From: Foliimonas ilicis
GTDB taxonomy: Bacteria; Pseudomonadota; Alphaproteobacteria; Rhizobiales; Rhizobiaceae
Direction of reading: 5' to 3'
DNA: 64,000 nucleotides
NCBI RefSeq assembly: GCF_039939195.1
Contig: NZ_JBDUUH010000007.1
Coordinates: forward strand, 1 to 64,000
How positions within the stretch are numbered: position 1 is the stretch's first letter; the number at the start of each line of letters is the position of its first letter. Shown in pieces: positions 42,224 to 52,314 of this stretch. The notes beneath the pieces are model-generated. The model was not told where the DNA came from. It ran no database searches and saw nothing but the letters and a program-made list of their open reading frames with translations. A program made the translations under genes and the position numbers.

Positions 42224-45200
42224 CGCCGCTTTTTCCGCCAAGCGCGCAAGCTGCGTCATCACCACGGCAGCGCCTGCGAGACGCTTTTCGGGCTTTGGCC
42301 AGTCGCGGGAAAGCACGATGCTGTGGTCTGGCCGGATTTTGGCAAGACTGCCTTGCTCGCTGATGAAGCGCACCAGACCAGCCGGATCGGGGAATTCGCG
42401 CTTCCTGAAATGAATGACGATGCCCTTCGGTCCTGCGTCGAGTTTCTCGACATTCGCCTTGCGGCAAAGCGACTTGATGAACACGATCTTGAGCAGATGT
42501 TCGACTTCTTCCGGCAGCTTGCCGAAACGGTCGATGAGTTCGGCAGCAAAACCGTCGATCTCTTCCGGGGAATCGAGATCTGCAAGCCTGCGGTAAAGCG
42601 CCAGCCGAAGCTGCAGGTCGGGCACGTAGGATTCGGGGATCATGACTGCCGTGCCGATTGCGATCTGCGGCGACCATCCGCCATCCACGACTTCGCCCGT
42701 GCCACGAATTTCCGCGACGGCCTCTTCGAGCATCTGCTGATAAAGCTCGAAACCGACTTCCTTGATGTGGCCGGACTGTTCCTCACCGAGCAGATTGCCC
42801 GCGCCGCGAATGTCGAGATCGTGGCTTGCAAGCTGGAAACCTGCGCCCAGCGTATCCAGCGACTGAAGCACTTTCAGCCTGCGATCGGCCGTCGTCGTCA
42901 AAACCTTGTTCGCCGGCAGCGTGAACAGCGCATAAGCGCGCACTTTCGAACGGCCAACACGCCCGCGTATCTGATAGAGCTGAGCCAGCCCGAACATGTC
43001 GGCGCGGTGAACGATCAGCGTGTTTGCGGTCGGAATGTCCAGACCCGATTCCACGATCGTCGTGGACAAGAGCACGTCGTACTGCCCATCGTAGAAGGCG
43101 TTCATGATGTCGTCGAGTTCGCCCGGCGGCATCTGGCCGTGCGCGATCGCGACCTTCAACTCTGGCACGGATTCCGCCAGAAACTGGCTCATCTCGGTGA
43201 GATCGGCGATACGCGGTACGACATAGAAGCTCTGCCCGCCGCGATAGCGTTCGCGCAGAAGCGTCTCGCGGATGACCAGCGGATCGAACGGCGAAATGAA
43301 GCTGCGCACCGCCATGCGGTCTACCGGCGGCGTGGCGATCAGCGACAATTCGCGAACGCCGGTCAGCGCCAATTGCAGCGTGCGCGGGATAGGCGTTGCC
43401 GAAAGCGTCAGAACGTGAACGTCGCTCTTGATCTCCTTCAGCCGTTCCTTGTGCTTCACACCGAAATGCTGCTCCTCGTCGATAATCAGAAGCCCAAGAT
43501 TTTTGAAGGAAATCGATGCGCCAAGAAGCGCATGGGTGCCGACAACGATATCTACCGTGCCTTCCGCGATGCCCTTCTTCGTTTCGGCGAGTTCCTTCGC
43601 GCCTACCAGACGGGAGGCTTGCCGGACATTTATCGGCAGGCCAGAAAAACGCTGCGAGAACGTCTTGAAATGCTGGCGCGAAAGCAAGGTCGTCGGCACG
43701 ACAACCGCGACCTGAAACCCTTCCATTGCCGCGATGAACGCCGCTCGCAGCGCAACCTCAGTCTTGCCGAAGCCGACGTCGCCGCAAATCAGGCGATCCA
43801 TCGGCTTACCGGCGGAAAGATCGTCAATCACAGCATCGATTGCGCTCTGCTGGTCATCCGTTTCCTCGTAAGGGAAGCGTGCCGAAAACTCCCCATACAC
43901 GCCCTCCGGCGGAATGAAGGCAGGTGCCGAACGCATCTGGCGTTCTGCGGCAAGGTGAATGAGCGCGCCAGCCATTTCGAGCAGGCGGCGTTTCAGCTTC
44001 GCCTTGCGTGACTGCCATGCACCGCCGCCGAGCTTGTCGAGCGTGGCTTCTGCCGAATCCGAGCCGTATCTGGACAGAAGCTCGATGTTTTCGACCGGCA
44101 GGAAAAGGCGATCATCGCCCGAATAATGGATCTCAAGGCAATCGTGCGGCGCACCGACCGCCTCGATGGTGCGCAAACCGATGAACCGGCCAATGCCATG
44201 GTCAGCATGAACCACGATATCGCCTGCCGAAAGCGAGGCTGCTTCCGCAATGAAATCAGAAGCCTTCTTGCGTTTTTTCGAACGCCTTATCAGACGGTCG
44301 CCAAGAATATCTTGCTCGGCAACGATTGCGAGCGTGTCCGTCTCGAAACCGGATTCAATCGGCAGAACCGCCATTCCCGCCTGCCCGGCGGTGAGTTTGG
44401 CGACATCCGACAGCGACGCAACACGCGTCAGATTGCCGAGTTCGTGTTCTTCGAGAATTTGCCCAAGGCGGTCGAGCGAGCCTTCCGTCCAGCCCGCGAT
44501 GACAACGCGGCGCTTCGCAGCACGCATGTCGCTGATGTGCTTGACGGCCTGTTCGAACACATTCGCATTCGGATCGGCACGCTCCTCGACGAAACGACGG
44601 CCTGCGCGCGCGCCTGCGTGCAGCACCTTGCGCCCGCTGGTGAATGGCGTGTCGAAAGGCGTTAGCTCAATCGACGCGTGATCCGGCATTTCCGCCGCAA
44701 GATTTTCCGGCGACAGATACATCGCCAAAGGCGCGACAGGCTTGTAAGGCACAGCCTCTTTCAAACCGCCTTCGGACAGCCGCTTGCGTGCCTCGTAATG
44801 GTCGAGAATCAGCGTATGGCGTTCACTCAGCGCTTCACGCGCAAGGTGGTCGAACACTACCGGAACGCCCGGCAGATAGTCGAAAATCGTCTCCAGACGG
44901 TCGTAGAAGAACGGCAGCCAGTGTTCCATACCGGCAAAACGCCGCCCTTCGCTGACTGCCGCATAAAGCCCGTCGTCGCGCGACGGCGCACCAAAGGCTT
45001 CGATATAGTTGCGGCGAAAGCGGCTGATCGTTTCGGGTGTCAGGGCGACCTCGCTCATCGCCTGCAAGATCATCGCATTGCGCTGGCCCGTCGTGCGTTG
45101 CGTTGCGACATCGAAAGAGCGGATGGATTCCAGCGTATCGCCAAAGAAATCGAGCCGTAGCGCTTCTTCCCAGCCCGGCGCATAAAGATCGAGAATGCCG

Positions 45201-45718
45201 CCGCGCACCGCAAATTCACCGATGTCACGCACCGTCGCGACACGATCGAACCCGGAATTTTCCAGCCGGCTGATCAACACATTCATGTCGATCTGATTGC
45301 CGGGTTTTGCCTTAAACGTTTGCGCAGCAATGACTTCCGCTGGCGGAATGCGCTGCAGCAGACCGTTCGCGGTCGTCAGGATGACAGCGCGATGCGGCTT
45401 TTCGGCCAGCGCGATCATCGCGCTCAGCGCATCGAGACGCCTTGCCGATGCGTCAGATCCCGGCGAAACGCGGTCATATGGCAGGCAATCCCACGCAGGC
45501 AGTTCGAGAACCGGCAGACCGGGCGCGGCAAAGGCGAGCGCCTCGACGATTGCGGGCAAGCGCTGTCCGTCGCGGGCGATGAAAAGCACTGGCCCATCCT
45601 TGGCCATTTCTTCCGAAATCGTCGATAGCGCAAAGGCTTCGTAGCCATCGGCCACGCCGTCGACGATGAAAAGCCCGGTTCCGCTTTTGGGCAGGCCGAT
45701 TGGTTTTATGAAGCTCAT
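42218..45718 (-). CDS. mfd: transcription-repair coupling factor Mfd
   Basis: A 1166-residue DNA translocase that releases stalled RNA polymerase and recruits UvrA. Domains in order: the UvrB-like N-terminus (residues about 1-330), the RNA-polymerase-interacting domain (about 490-590, DIVVHADHGIGRFIGL), the RecG-like translocase with Walker A LICGDVGFGKTE and the DEEQ box LIIDEEQHFG, the motor motif VESGLDIPTANTLIVHRADMFG with QIRGRVGRS, and the C-terminal TRCF domain. Length matches the family. The start lies seven bases after sdhE and the stop is convergent with the DsbA-like gene. Confidence 0.97.
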   Translation of the reverse strand: MSFIKPIGLPKSGTGLFIVDGVADGYEAFALSTISEEMAKDGPVLFIARDGQRLPAIVEALAFAAPGLPVLELPAWDCLPYDRVSPGSDASARRLDALSAMIALAEKPHRAVILTTANGLLQRIPPAEVIAAQTFKAKPGNQIDMNVLISRLENSGFDRVATVRDIGEFAVRGGILDLYAPGWEEALRLDFFGDTLESIRSFDVATQRTTGQRNAMILQAMSEVALTPETISRFRRNYIEAFGAPSRDDGLYAAVSEGRRFAGMEHWLPFFYDRLETIFDYLPGVPVVFDHLAREALSERHTLILDHYEARKRLSEGGLKEAVPYKPVAPLAMYLSPENLAAEMPDHASIELTPFDTPFTSGRKVLHAGARAGRRFVEERADPNANVFEQAVKHISDMRAAKRRVVIAGWTEGSLDRLGQILEEHELGNLTRVASLSDVAKLTAGQAGMAVLPIESGFETDTLAIVAEQDILGDRLIRRSKKRKKASDFIAEAASLSAGDIVVHADHGIGRFIGLRTIEAVGAPHDCLEIHYSGDDRLFLPVENIELLSRYGSDSAEATLDKLGGGAWQSRKAKLKRRLLEMAGALIHLAAERQMRSAPAFIPPEGVYGEFSARFPYEETDDQQSAIDAVIDDLSAGKPMDRLICGDVGFGKTEVALRAAFIAAMEGFQVAVVVPTTLLSRQHFKTFSQRFSGLPINVRQASRLVGAKELAETKKGIAEGTVDIVVGTHALLGASISFKNLGLLIIDEEQHFGVKHKERLKEIKSDVHVLTLSATPIPRTLQLALTGVRELSLIATPPVDRMAVRSFISPFDPLVIRETLLRERYRGGQSFYVVPRIADLTEMSQFLAESVPELKVAIAHGQMPPGELDDIMNAFYDGQYDVLLSTTIVESGLDIPTANTLIVHRADMFGLAQLYQIRGRVGRSKVRAYALFTLPANKVLTTTADRRLKVLQSLDTLGAGFQLASHDLDIRGAGNLLGEEQSGHIKEVGFELYQQMLEEAVAEIRGTGEVVDGGWSPQIAIGTAVMIPESYVPDLQLRLALYRRLADLDSPEEIDGFAAELIDRFGKLPEEVEHLLKIVFIKSLCRKANVEKLDAGPKGIVIHFRKREFPDPAGLVRFISEQGSLAKIRPDHSIVLSRDWPKPEKRLAGAAVVMTQLARLAEKAAA

Positions 45719-45725
45719 GTCTGTT

Positions 45726-46016
45726 TTAATCGAATTCTACCGTCTGGCGCGCGGCCAGAACCTTGCGAAAAATTGCCGTATCGTGTTGTTGCGGCAGCGG
45801 GCGTTCGCCCGTAACCCATGAAAGAAGATCACCGTCCTGCAGATCGAGCAGGACAGAGTATTCGTCGAGTTCGGCGTCGGTAAGCTTGTCGATGTAACGA
45901 TCCGCGAAATCACCGAGAATGAGGTCCATCTCGCGCATGCCCCTATGCCAGGAACGATACAGCAGTTTGCGCCGGTGCGTATCCAGCCCGTCGCTCGTCC
46001 GTGTGGTTCCAGTCAT
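45726..46016 (-). CDS. sdhE: FAD assembly factor SdhE (succinate dehydrogenase assembly factor 2)
   Basis: A 96-residue cytosolic protein with the SdhE/YgfY signature RRKLLYRSWHRGMREMDLILGDF; the RGxxE motif that supports covalent FAD attachment is present (RGMREMD). The family helps flavinylate SdhA and FrdA. It lies seven bases upstream of mfd on the same strand and is divergent from recG, whose start is 91 bases away. Linking a respiratory assembly factor with DNA repair genes is a conserved alphaproteobacterial order. Confidence 0.93.
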   Translation of the reverse strand: MTGTTRTSDGLDTHRRKLLYRSWHRGMREMDLILGDFADRYIDKLTDAELDEYSVLLDLQDGDLLSWVTGERPLPQQHDTAIFRKVLAARQTVEFD

Positions 46017-46107
46017 GGCAATCTTCCTTGAAGTTCGGCACGCATATAGCGTGGATACAGCCGACTGTCAGCCTTGCAACGACACTCGCAGCGCATAAGC
46101 TGACACA

Positions 46108-48216
46108 ATGCGCCCATCCATTCTCGATCCGCTTTTCGCACCCATCACCACGCTGCCCGGCGTTGGGCCGAAAATTGCCGTTCTCATTGAGAAAGTCGTG
46201 GCGGCCGACCTGACGGGTCGAACCGCGCGTGTCGGCGATCTGCCCTTCATCATGCCCGGTTCCGTCATCGACCGGCGCAACAGGCCGGGCATCGCACTTT
46301 CGCCGGAAGGCGCGATCGTTACGCTCGATGTGCAAATCGACAGGCATCAGCCGCCGCCGCGCGGCAACAAATCCGTGCCTTACCGAATCTATGCATTCGA
46401 CGACACAGGCGAAATAGCCCTGACCTTTTTCCATGCGAATGCCGGATGGCTGGAAAAGACCTTGCCCGAAGGCGAGCAAGTTGTCCTCAGCGGCCGCATG
46501 GAATGGTTCAACGGCCGCCCGACAATGGTTCACCCGGACCACATCGTAAAAAAGGAAGACGAGGCGAGCCTGCCGCTAGTCGAACCGGTTTATCCATTGA
46601 CGGCGGGTCTGTCGGGAAAAATTCTGCGCAGAACCATCGTTTCTGCAACGGAGCGCATGCCCGAATTTCCCGAATGGCTGGACCCGGAACTTGCAAGGCG
46701 CAACCGGTTTGTTCCGTTTCTGGAATCTCTGAGCCGCATTCACAACCCAATCGACGCTCTCGACATTTCGCCCGACAGCGTCGCGTGGCGCAGGCTGGCT
46801 TACGACGAATTTCTGGCCGGGCAGGTTTCGCTGGCGCTTGTCCGAGCCAAGATCAAACGGCTTTCCGGCCGCCCCCTCAAAGGCGATGGCCGTATAGCGA
46901 ACGCCCTGCGCGCCGCCCTTCCCTATTCGTTGACTGCTTCGCAGGAAACGGCGCTGGCGGAAATCAACGCCGACCTCTCCGAGCCGGACCGGATGCTGCG
47001 CCTGCTTCAGGGCGACGTGGGGTCCGGCAAGACTGTCGTAGCGCTGCTGGCTATGGCGCGCGCCGTCGAGGCAGGCGGTCAGGCAGCACTGATGGCGCCG
47101 ACTGAAATTCTGGCGCGCCAGCACATGGCGACCATAAAGCCTCTCGCCGAAAAAGCTGGTTTGCAGGTCGCGATCCTCACTGCACGGGAAAAAGGACGCG
47201 AGCGCGCCGAAATTCTGGCCGGGTTGGAAAATGGCGACATAAACATCGTTGTCGGAACCCACGCTCTGTTTCAGGACGCCGTGGTCTTTCACGATCTGGT
47301 GTTCTCGGTCATCGACGAGCAGCACCGTTTCGGTGTCCACCAGCGCCTTGCGATGACTGCCAAGGGCAACGCGCCGGATATGCTTGTCATGACAGCGACG
47401 CCGATCCCGCGCACGCTTGTTCTGACTGCATTCGGCGACATGGATGTTTCGCGCCTGACCGAAAAGCCAGCCGGACGGCAGCCGATCCAGACGGTAACTC
47501 TGCCGCTTGAGCGGCTGGACGATCTTGTCGAGCGGGTTCGCAAAGCCGTTTCCGAAGGCCAGAAAATCTACTGGATTTGCCCGCTTGTCGAGGAATCGGA
47601 AGAAATCAAGCTGATGTCTGCGGAAGACCGCTTCCGTTACCTCACAGGCGCTTTAGGTCCAATTGTCGGGCTTGTCCATGGCCGCATGAACGGTCGCGAC
47701 AAGGACGAGGCGATGCGCGCCTTCAAGCAGGGCGAGACACGCGTTCTGGTGGCGACGACTGTCATCGAGGTCGGCGTCGATGTGCCGGACGCGACGATCA
47801 TGGTCATCGAACACGCCGAGCGCTTTGGCCTGGCGCAATTGCACCAGCTTCGCGGGCGCGTCGGTCGCGGCGACAAGGCGTCCACATGCGTTCTGCTTTA
47901 TCAGGGGCCGCTCGGCGAAACCGCAACGCGCCGTCTGTCGATCATGCGCGAGACGGAGGATGGCTTCCTGATCTCCGAGGAAGATTTGAAACTGCGCGGC
48001 GAAGGCGAATTGATGGGAACGCGCCAGTCCGGTACGCCCGGTTTCCAGATTGCCCGGATAGAAGCACATTCCGATCTACTGGAAACCGCCCGCAATGACG
48101 CGCGGCTTATTTTGACGCGCGATCCCGACCTGAAATCGGAGCGCGGCGAAGCGCTGCGCCTGCTGCTTTACTTGTTCGGGCGCGACGAAGCAGTCCGCCT
48201 CTTGCGCTCCTGCTGA
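46108..48216 (+). CDS. recG: ATP-dependent DNA helicase RecG
   Basis: A 702-residue branch-migration helicase that processes forks and Holliday junctions. Seen: an OB wedge domain in the first third, Walker A LLQGDVGSGKTVVALLA, the DEQH-type box VIDEQHRFGVHQR, motif III MTATPIPRTLVL, and motifs V-VI VIEVGVDVPDATIMVIEHAERFG with QLRGRVGRG. The TRG-type end EEDLKLRGEGELMG is present. It is divergent from sdhE-mfd. Its last 49 bases overlap the convergent DUF502 gene. Motifs and length are normal. Confidence 0.97.
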   Translation: MRPSILDPLFAPITTLPGVGPKIAVLIEKVVAADLTGRTARVGDLPFIMPGSVIDRRNRPGIALSPEGAIVTLDVQIDRHQPPPRGNKSVPYRIYAFDDTGEIALTFFHANAGWLEKTLPEGEQVVLSGRMEWFNGRPTMVHPDHIVKKEDEASLPLVEPVYPLTAGLSGKILRRTIVSATERMPEFPEWLDPELARRNRFVPFLESLSRIHNPIDALDISPDSVAWRRLAYDEFLAGQVSLALVRAKIKRLSGRPLKGDGRIANALRAALPYSLTASQETALAEINADLSEPDRMLRLLQGDVGSGKTVVALLAMARAVEAGGQAALMAPTEILARQHMATIKPLAEKAGLQVAILTAREKGRERAEILAGLENGDINIVVGTHALFQDAVVFHDLVFSVIDEQHRFGVHQRLAMTAKGNAPDMLVMTATPIPRTLVLTAFGDMDVSRLTEKPAGRQPIQTVTLPLERLDDLVERVRKAVSEGQKIYWICPLVEESEEIKLMSAEDRFRYLTGALGPIVGLVHGRMNGRDKDEAMRAFKQGETRVLVATTVIEVGVDVPDATIMVIEHAERFGLAQLHQLRGRVGRGDKASTCVLLYQGPLGETATRRLSIMRETEDGFLISEEDLKLRGEGELMGTRQSGTPGFQIARIEAHSDLLETARNDARLILTRDPDLKSERGEALRLLLYLFGRDEAVRLLRSC

Positions 48217-48866
48217 GGAGCCGCCGCTGCTTTCGCAAGCTCGGCGGTCTTTTTGTGATATTCCGGCGCGACGAGACCCGCTGATATGATCAGCTTTGCG
48301 GCGTCCTCGACGCTCATGCTGAGCATGACGATTTCGTCTTCGCGCACATACATCAGGAAGCCGGTCGTCGGATTCGGTGTCGCGGGCATGAAGACCGCGA
48401 CCGTCCGTCCCTCGATAGGGTGAAGCACATCGCCGACCTCGCCCTCTTTTTCAGTTGCGATAAACACAATCGACCAGACGCCTTTTCGCGGATATTCGAC
48501 CAGCGCCACCTTGTTGAAAAGGTCCGCCTTGTTCGAAAGAACCGTCTCGAAAATCTGTTTCAGGCCGCGATAGATGCTGCGCACAAAAGGCGTGCGGCCA
48601 AGCATGTTTTCGCCAAGCGAAACGATGGAACGGCCAATAAAGTTTGCGGTCAGAAACCCGACAAGCGTGATCAGCGCAAGAGCAACGATCAGCCCGAAAC
48701 CCGGCACCGCGAACGGCAGGTAGGAATCCGGATTATATCGGTGCGGGATATAGGGCTTTACCCATGAATCGACCCAGCCCACGAACGACCAGGCCAGATA
48801 AGCCGTGATCGCCAGAGGTGCCGTGACGATGAACCCCGTCAGGAAGTAGTTTCTGATACGACCCAT
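48168..48866 (-). CDS. DUF502 inner-membrane protein
   Basis: A 232-residue protein of the DUF502 family. It starts MGRIRNYFLTGFIVTAPLAITAYLAWSFVGW with a first membrane helix and has a second helix around residue 65 (VPGFGLIVALALITLVGFL), then the conserved LGENMLGRTPFVRSIYRGLKQIFE and GVWSIVFIATEK segments and a Lys/Arg-rich cytoplasmic tail. Function is not established. The start was set at 48866 because upstream codons have no family character. It follows glmS by about 31 bases, perhaps in the same transcript, and overlaps recG antisense by 49 bases. Confidence 0.9.
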   Translation of the reverse strand: MGRIRNYFLTGFIVTAPLAITAYLAWSFVGWVDSWVKPYIPHRYNPDSYLPFAVPGFGLIVALALITLVGFLTANFIGRSIVSLGENMLGRTPFVRSIYRGLKQIFETVLSNKADLFNKVALVEYPRKGVWSIVFIATEKEGEVGDVLHPIEGRTVAVFMPATPNPTTGFLMYVREDEIVMLSMSVEDAAKLIISAGLVAPEYHKKTAELAKAAAAPQQERKRRTASSRPNK

Positions 48867-48897
48867 CACATCCGATCCGCGAAAATCTGCATAAAGA

Positions 48898-50721
48898 CTA
48901 TTCGACAGTGACCGATTTCGCGAGATTGCGCGGCTGATCGACGTCCGTTCCCATGAAGACAGCCGTGAAATAGGCCAGCATCTGGATCGGCAGCGCATAG
49001 ATGATCGGCGTGATGATCTCCGGCACGTCCGGCAGGATGATCGTTTCCATCGTCTCGACGGTCGACTGAGCCGCACCTTTTTGGTCGGTAATCAGAATGA
49101 TCTTGCCGCCGCGCGCCGCAACTTCCTGCATGTTCGAAACCGTCTTTTCGAAAATACGATCATGCGGCGCGATGACGATCACCGGCATCTGCTCGTCAAT
49201 CAGCGCGATAGGTCCGTGCTTCAACTCGCCAGCGGCATAGCCTTCGGCGTGAATGTAGGAAATTTCCTTGAGTTTCAGCGCGCCTTCCATAGCCAGCGGA
49301 TAGTTGGTGTCGCGGCCGAGATAGAGCACGTTTTTGTAATGCGAGAGTTCGCGCGCCAGCTTTTCAAGCTGCTCGTCGAGCTTCAAAACCTGGTTGGCGA
49401 AACGCGGCGCTTCGGAAAGTTCGCGCACCAGCGTCCTTTCCTGTTCACGCGAGATCGTTCCCCGCGCCACACCGGCACGCACGGCCAGCGACGCCAGAAC
49501 CGACAATTGACAGGTGAACGCCTTGGTCGACGCTACACCGATTTCCGGTCCGGCAAGCGTCGGCAGGATCACGTCTGATTCGCGCGCAATGGTCGATTCG
49601 CGAACATTGACGATTGCACCGATCGGAATGCCTTCCTTGCGGCAATAACGCAGCGAAGCCAGCGTATCGGCCGTTTCGCCGGACTGCGAGATGAAGAATG
49701 CGGCGCTATTCTTCGAGATCGGCATTTCGCGGTAGCGGAATTCCGAAGCCACATCGATATCCACCGGCAGGCGGGCAAGCCGCTCGAACCAGTATTTGCC
49801 GATGAGGCCGCTGAGATATGCAGTGCCGCAGGCCGAGATCGCCAGACGGTCGAGCTTGGCGAAGTCGAATGGCAGGTCTAGCGGCTTTGATACGCCATCC
49901 GTGAAATCTATATAATGCGCCAGCGTGTGCGAAATCACCTCTGGCTGCTCATGGATTTCCTTTTCCATGAAATGGCGGCGATTGCCCTTGTCGACCATGA
50001 AGCTGGTGCTGAGCGACTGTTGCTTTTTGCGCTCGACGGGCTTGCCGTCCATATCGAAGATGCCAATCTCGTCGCGTCGCACGACTGCCCAGTCACCATC
50101 CTCAAGATAAGTGACCGTGTTGGTAAACGGCGCCAGCGCGATCGCGTCGGAGCCGAGATACATTTCGCCCTCACCGTGCCCGACAGCAAGTGGCGGGCCG
50201 TTGCGAGCGCCGATGATGAGATTTTCATCGCCCTGGAACATGATCGCAAGCGCGAACGCGCCTTCGAGGCGCTTCAGCGTCTCATGCGCGGCCTTTACAG
50301 GATCTGCTCCGCGCTTCAACTCGCGCGCAATGAGATGGGCCACGACTTCGGTGTCCGTCTGGGAAACGAATTCGTAGCCGTCGGCCTTCAACTCGTTCCG
50401 CAACTCGGCGAAATTCTCGATGATACCATTGTGAACGACTGCAACGCCGTTCGAAAAATGCGGATGCGCATTCGTCTCATTTGGGACACCATGGGTTGCC
50501 CAGCGCGTATGGCCGATGCCGATCGTGCCGTCGAGCGGCTCGGCATTCAGGCGCTTTTCGAGATTGACCAGCTTGCCTTCTGCACGGCGTCGCCCAAGCG
50601 CGCCATTCTGAATGGTGGCGACGCCGGCTGAATCATAGCCGCGATATTCAAGCCGCTTCAGCGCATCGACAATGAGCGCCGCAACGGGCGTACGCCCGAC
50701 AATTCCAACAATTCCGCACAT
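48898..50721 (-). CDS. glmS: glutamine-fructose-6-phosphate aminotransferase (isomerizing)
   Basis: A 607-residue enzyme making glucosamine-6-phosphate for peptidoglycan and lipopolysaccharide. The N-terminal glutaminase begins MCGIVGIVG, with catalytic Cys exposed after Met removal; two SIS sugar-isomerase domains follow (SGETADTLASLRYC, GRDTNYPLAMEGALKLKEISYIHAE); and it ends QPRNLAKSVTVE as usual. The frame runs 41 codons further upstream, but the catalytic Cys must be residue 2, which fixes the start. glmU lies 158 bases upstream on the same strand. No glmS ribozyme was seen in that gap, as expected outside Gram-positives. Confidence 0.97.
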   Translation of the reverse strand: MCGIVGIVGRTPVAALIVDALKRLEYRGYDSAGVATIQNGALGRRRAEGKLVNLEKRLNAEPLDGTIGIGHTRWATHGVPNETNAHPHFSNGVAVVHNGIIENFAELRNELKADGYEFVSQTDTEVVAHLIARELKRGADPVKAAHETLKRLEGAFALAIMFQGDENLIIGARNGPPLAVGHGEGEMYLGSDAIALAPFTNTVTYLEDGDWAVVRRDEIGIFDMDGKPVERKKQQSLSTSFMVDKGNRRHFMEKEIHEQPEVISHTLAHYIDFTDGVSKPLDLPFDFAKLDRLAISACGTAYLSGLIGKYWFERLARLPVDIDVASEFRYREMPISKNSAAFFISQSGETADTLASLRYCRKEGIPIGAIVNVRESTIARESDVILPTLAGPEIGVASTKAFTCQLSVLASLAVRAGVARGTISREQERTLVRELSEAPRFANQVLKLDEQLEKLARELSHYKNVLYLGRDTNYPLAMEGALKLKEISYIHAEGYAAGELKHGPIALIDEQMPVIVIAPHDRIFEKTVSNMQEVAARGGKIILITDQKGAAQSTVETMETIILPDVPEIITPIIYALPIQMLAYFTAVFMGTDVDQPRNLAKSVTVE

Positions 50722-50879
50722 CCAGGGAGCCCCGTATTCAAACCCAATCAACCCAGGCAAGTATTTATGGAGCGGGCCGATCGATAAAAAGTCACTTTGC
50801 GTTTCTTTCCATGTCAGGTGGAAAGACCTGCCGCAAGCATACAATTGAAAGCGGCAGGTAGCGCCATACTCACATCGTC

Positions 50880-52229
50880 TTACTTTTTTGCTGCCGAAGC
50901 ACGAATTTCGCGCAATTGCCTCGCACGTTCGGGCAATATCTTCTGGCGCGCACGGCCGAATGCCAGTGCATCGTCAGGCACATTCTCTGTCACCACGCTA
51001 CCGGAAGCGACATAGGCGCGGTCGCCAATCGAAATCGGCGCAACCAGCGATGAATTCGAACCGATAAACGCGCCTTCGCCAATATCGGTGAAAAATTTGG
51101 AGTAGCCATCGTAATTGCAGGTGATGGTGCCGGCGCCGATATTTGCGCCTGCGCCGACGCGCGCATCGCCGATATAACTCAGATGATTGACCTTGGCGCC
51201 TTGCTCTATCGTCGATTTTTTCACTTCGCAGAAATTGCCGACCTTCGCCTTGTCGCGCAAATCAGCACCCGGTCGCAGACGCGCGAACGGCCCGACATCG
51301 CAATTATCGGCAATGGTCGTGCCTTCGAAATGGCAATAGGCGTGAATTTGCGTGCCTGAACCAATCTTTACGCCTGTCGAGAAGTAGACATGCGGTTCGA
51401 TAACCGTGTCCTGCCCGATTTCGGTATCGTGCGAGAAAAACACTGTCTCCGGTGCAATCAGGGTGGCACCGGAAAGCATCACCGCCCGGCGCTTGCGCTG
51501 CTGCCAGATCGCCTCCGCGTCGGCCAGTTCGGCGCGGTTGTTAATGCCCATGATGCTTTCAGGGCTTGTCTCGATAGCAACGACGCCAAGGCCAGCCTGA
51601 CGCGCGATTTCCACGACATCCGTCAGGTAGAATTCGCCCTTTGCGTTGTTGTTTTCGACTTTTTCGAGCAATGCGAGGGCGTTTTTGCCCGAAATCGCCA
51701 TCAGGCCGCCATTGCAGAAGCCGATCTTGCGCTCTTCGTCCGAACAATCTTTGTCTTCGCGGATCGCCACCAAAGCGCCATTCTGCTCGATCAAGCGGCC
51801 ATAGCCCGAAGGGTTGGGCGGACGAAAGCCGATCACGACCACGGCGTGGCCCTCGGCAAGCTTTGCCCTCGCCTCGGTCAGCATCTCCGCCTCGATCAAC
51901 GGCGTGTCGCCGAACATCACGAGCACATCGTCAAAACCACGCGAAAGAGCGTCTTTCGCTGCCAGGACCGCGTGTGCCGTGCCCAGTCTCTCTTCCTGAA
52001 CGAAAATGCCTGCATCCGGCGCAAAAGATGAAGCTGCTTTGCGCACAGCGTCTGCGCCGTGACCGATGACGAGTGCGACCTCGCCCCCTCCGGCTGCCTG
52101 CGCCGCCTTGGCGACATGGGCAACGAGCGGCAGCCCGGCGACCTTGTGCAACACTTTCGGCAACGCGCTTTTCATGCGGGTACCCTCGCCGGCAGCGAGA
52201 ATGATGGAAAGACAGCTTCTTTTTGACAT
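50880..52229 (-). CDS. glmU: bifunctional GlmU: glucosamine-1-P acetyltransferase / UDP-GlcNAc pyrophosphorylase
   Basis: A 449-residue bifunctional enzyme. The N-terminal uridyltransferase shows IILAAGEGTRMKSALPKVLHKV and VMFGDTPLIE; the C-terminal half is a left-handed beta helix of hexapeptide repeats (for example IGDARVGAGANIGAGTIT) with the acetyltransferase residues in KKSTIEQGAKVNHLSYIG. It makes UDP-GlcNAc in the cytosol. Together with glmS next in line this gives consecutive steps of the amino-sugar pathway. Length and motifs are standard. Confidence 0.97.
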   Translation of the reverse strand: MSKRSCLSIILAAGEGTRMKSALPKVLHKVAGLPLVAHVAKAAQAAGGGEVALVIGHGADAVRKAASSFAPDAGIFVQEERLGTAHAVLAAKDALSRGFDDVLVMFGDTPLIEAEMLTEARAKLAEGHAVVVIGFRPPNPSGYGRLIEQNGALVAIREDKDCSDEERKIGFCNGGLMAISGKNALALLEKVENNNAKGEFYLTDVVEIARQAGLGVVAIETSPESIMGINNRAELADAEAIWQQRKRRAVMLSGATLIAPETVFFSHDTEIGQDTVIEPHVYFSTGVKIGSGTQIHAYCHFEGTTIADNCDVGPFARLRPGADLRDKAKVGNFCEVKKSTIEQGAKVNHLSYIGDARVGAGANIGAGTITCNYDGYSKFFTDIGEGAFIGSNSSLVAPISIGDRAYVASGSVVTENVPDDALAFGRARQKILPERARQLREIRASAAKK

Positions 52230-52314
52230 GAAACTTCCGGTTTTTGGTCAGGCGGGATTCGATGCATGTGTAACACCGACGATCTCGCCGTCCAATGCGG
52301 CTTTATTTTGAGCC

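Noticed and set aside
42323..44011. A 562-codon open frame on the + strand
   Set aside because: Antisense to the mfd translocase region; length reflects codon bias of mfd, not a gene.
50722..50879. Possible glmS ribozyme upstream of glmS
   Set aside because: No ribozyme core was recognised and the class is not expected in this lineage; the gap shows no special structure.
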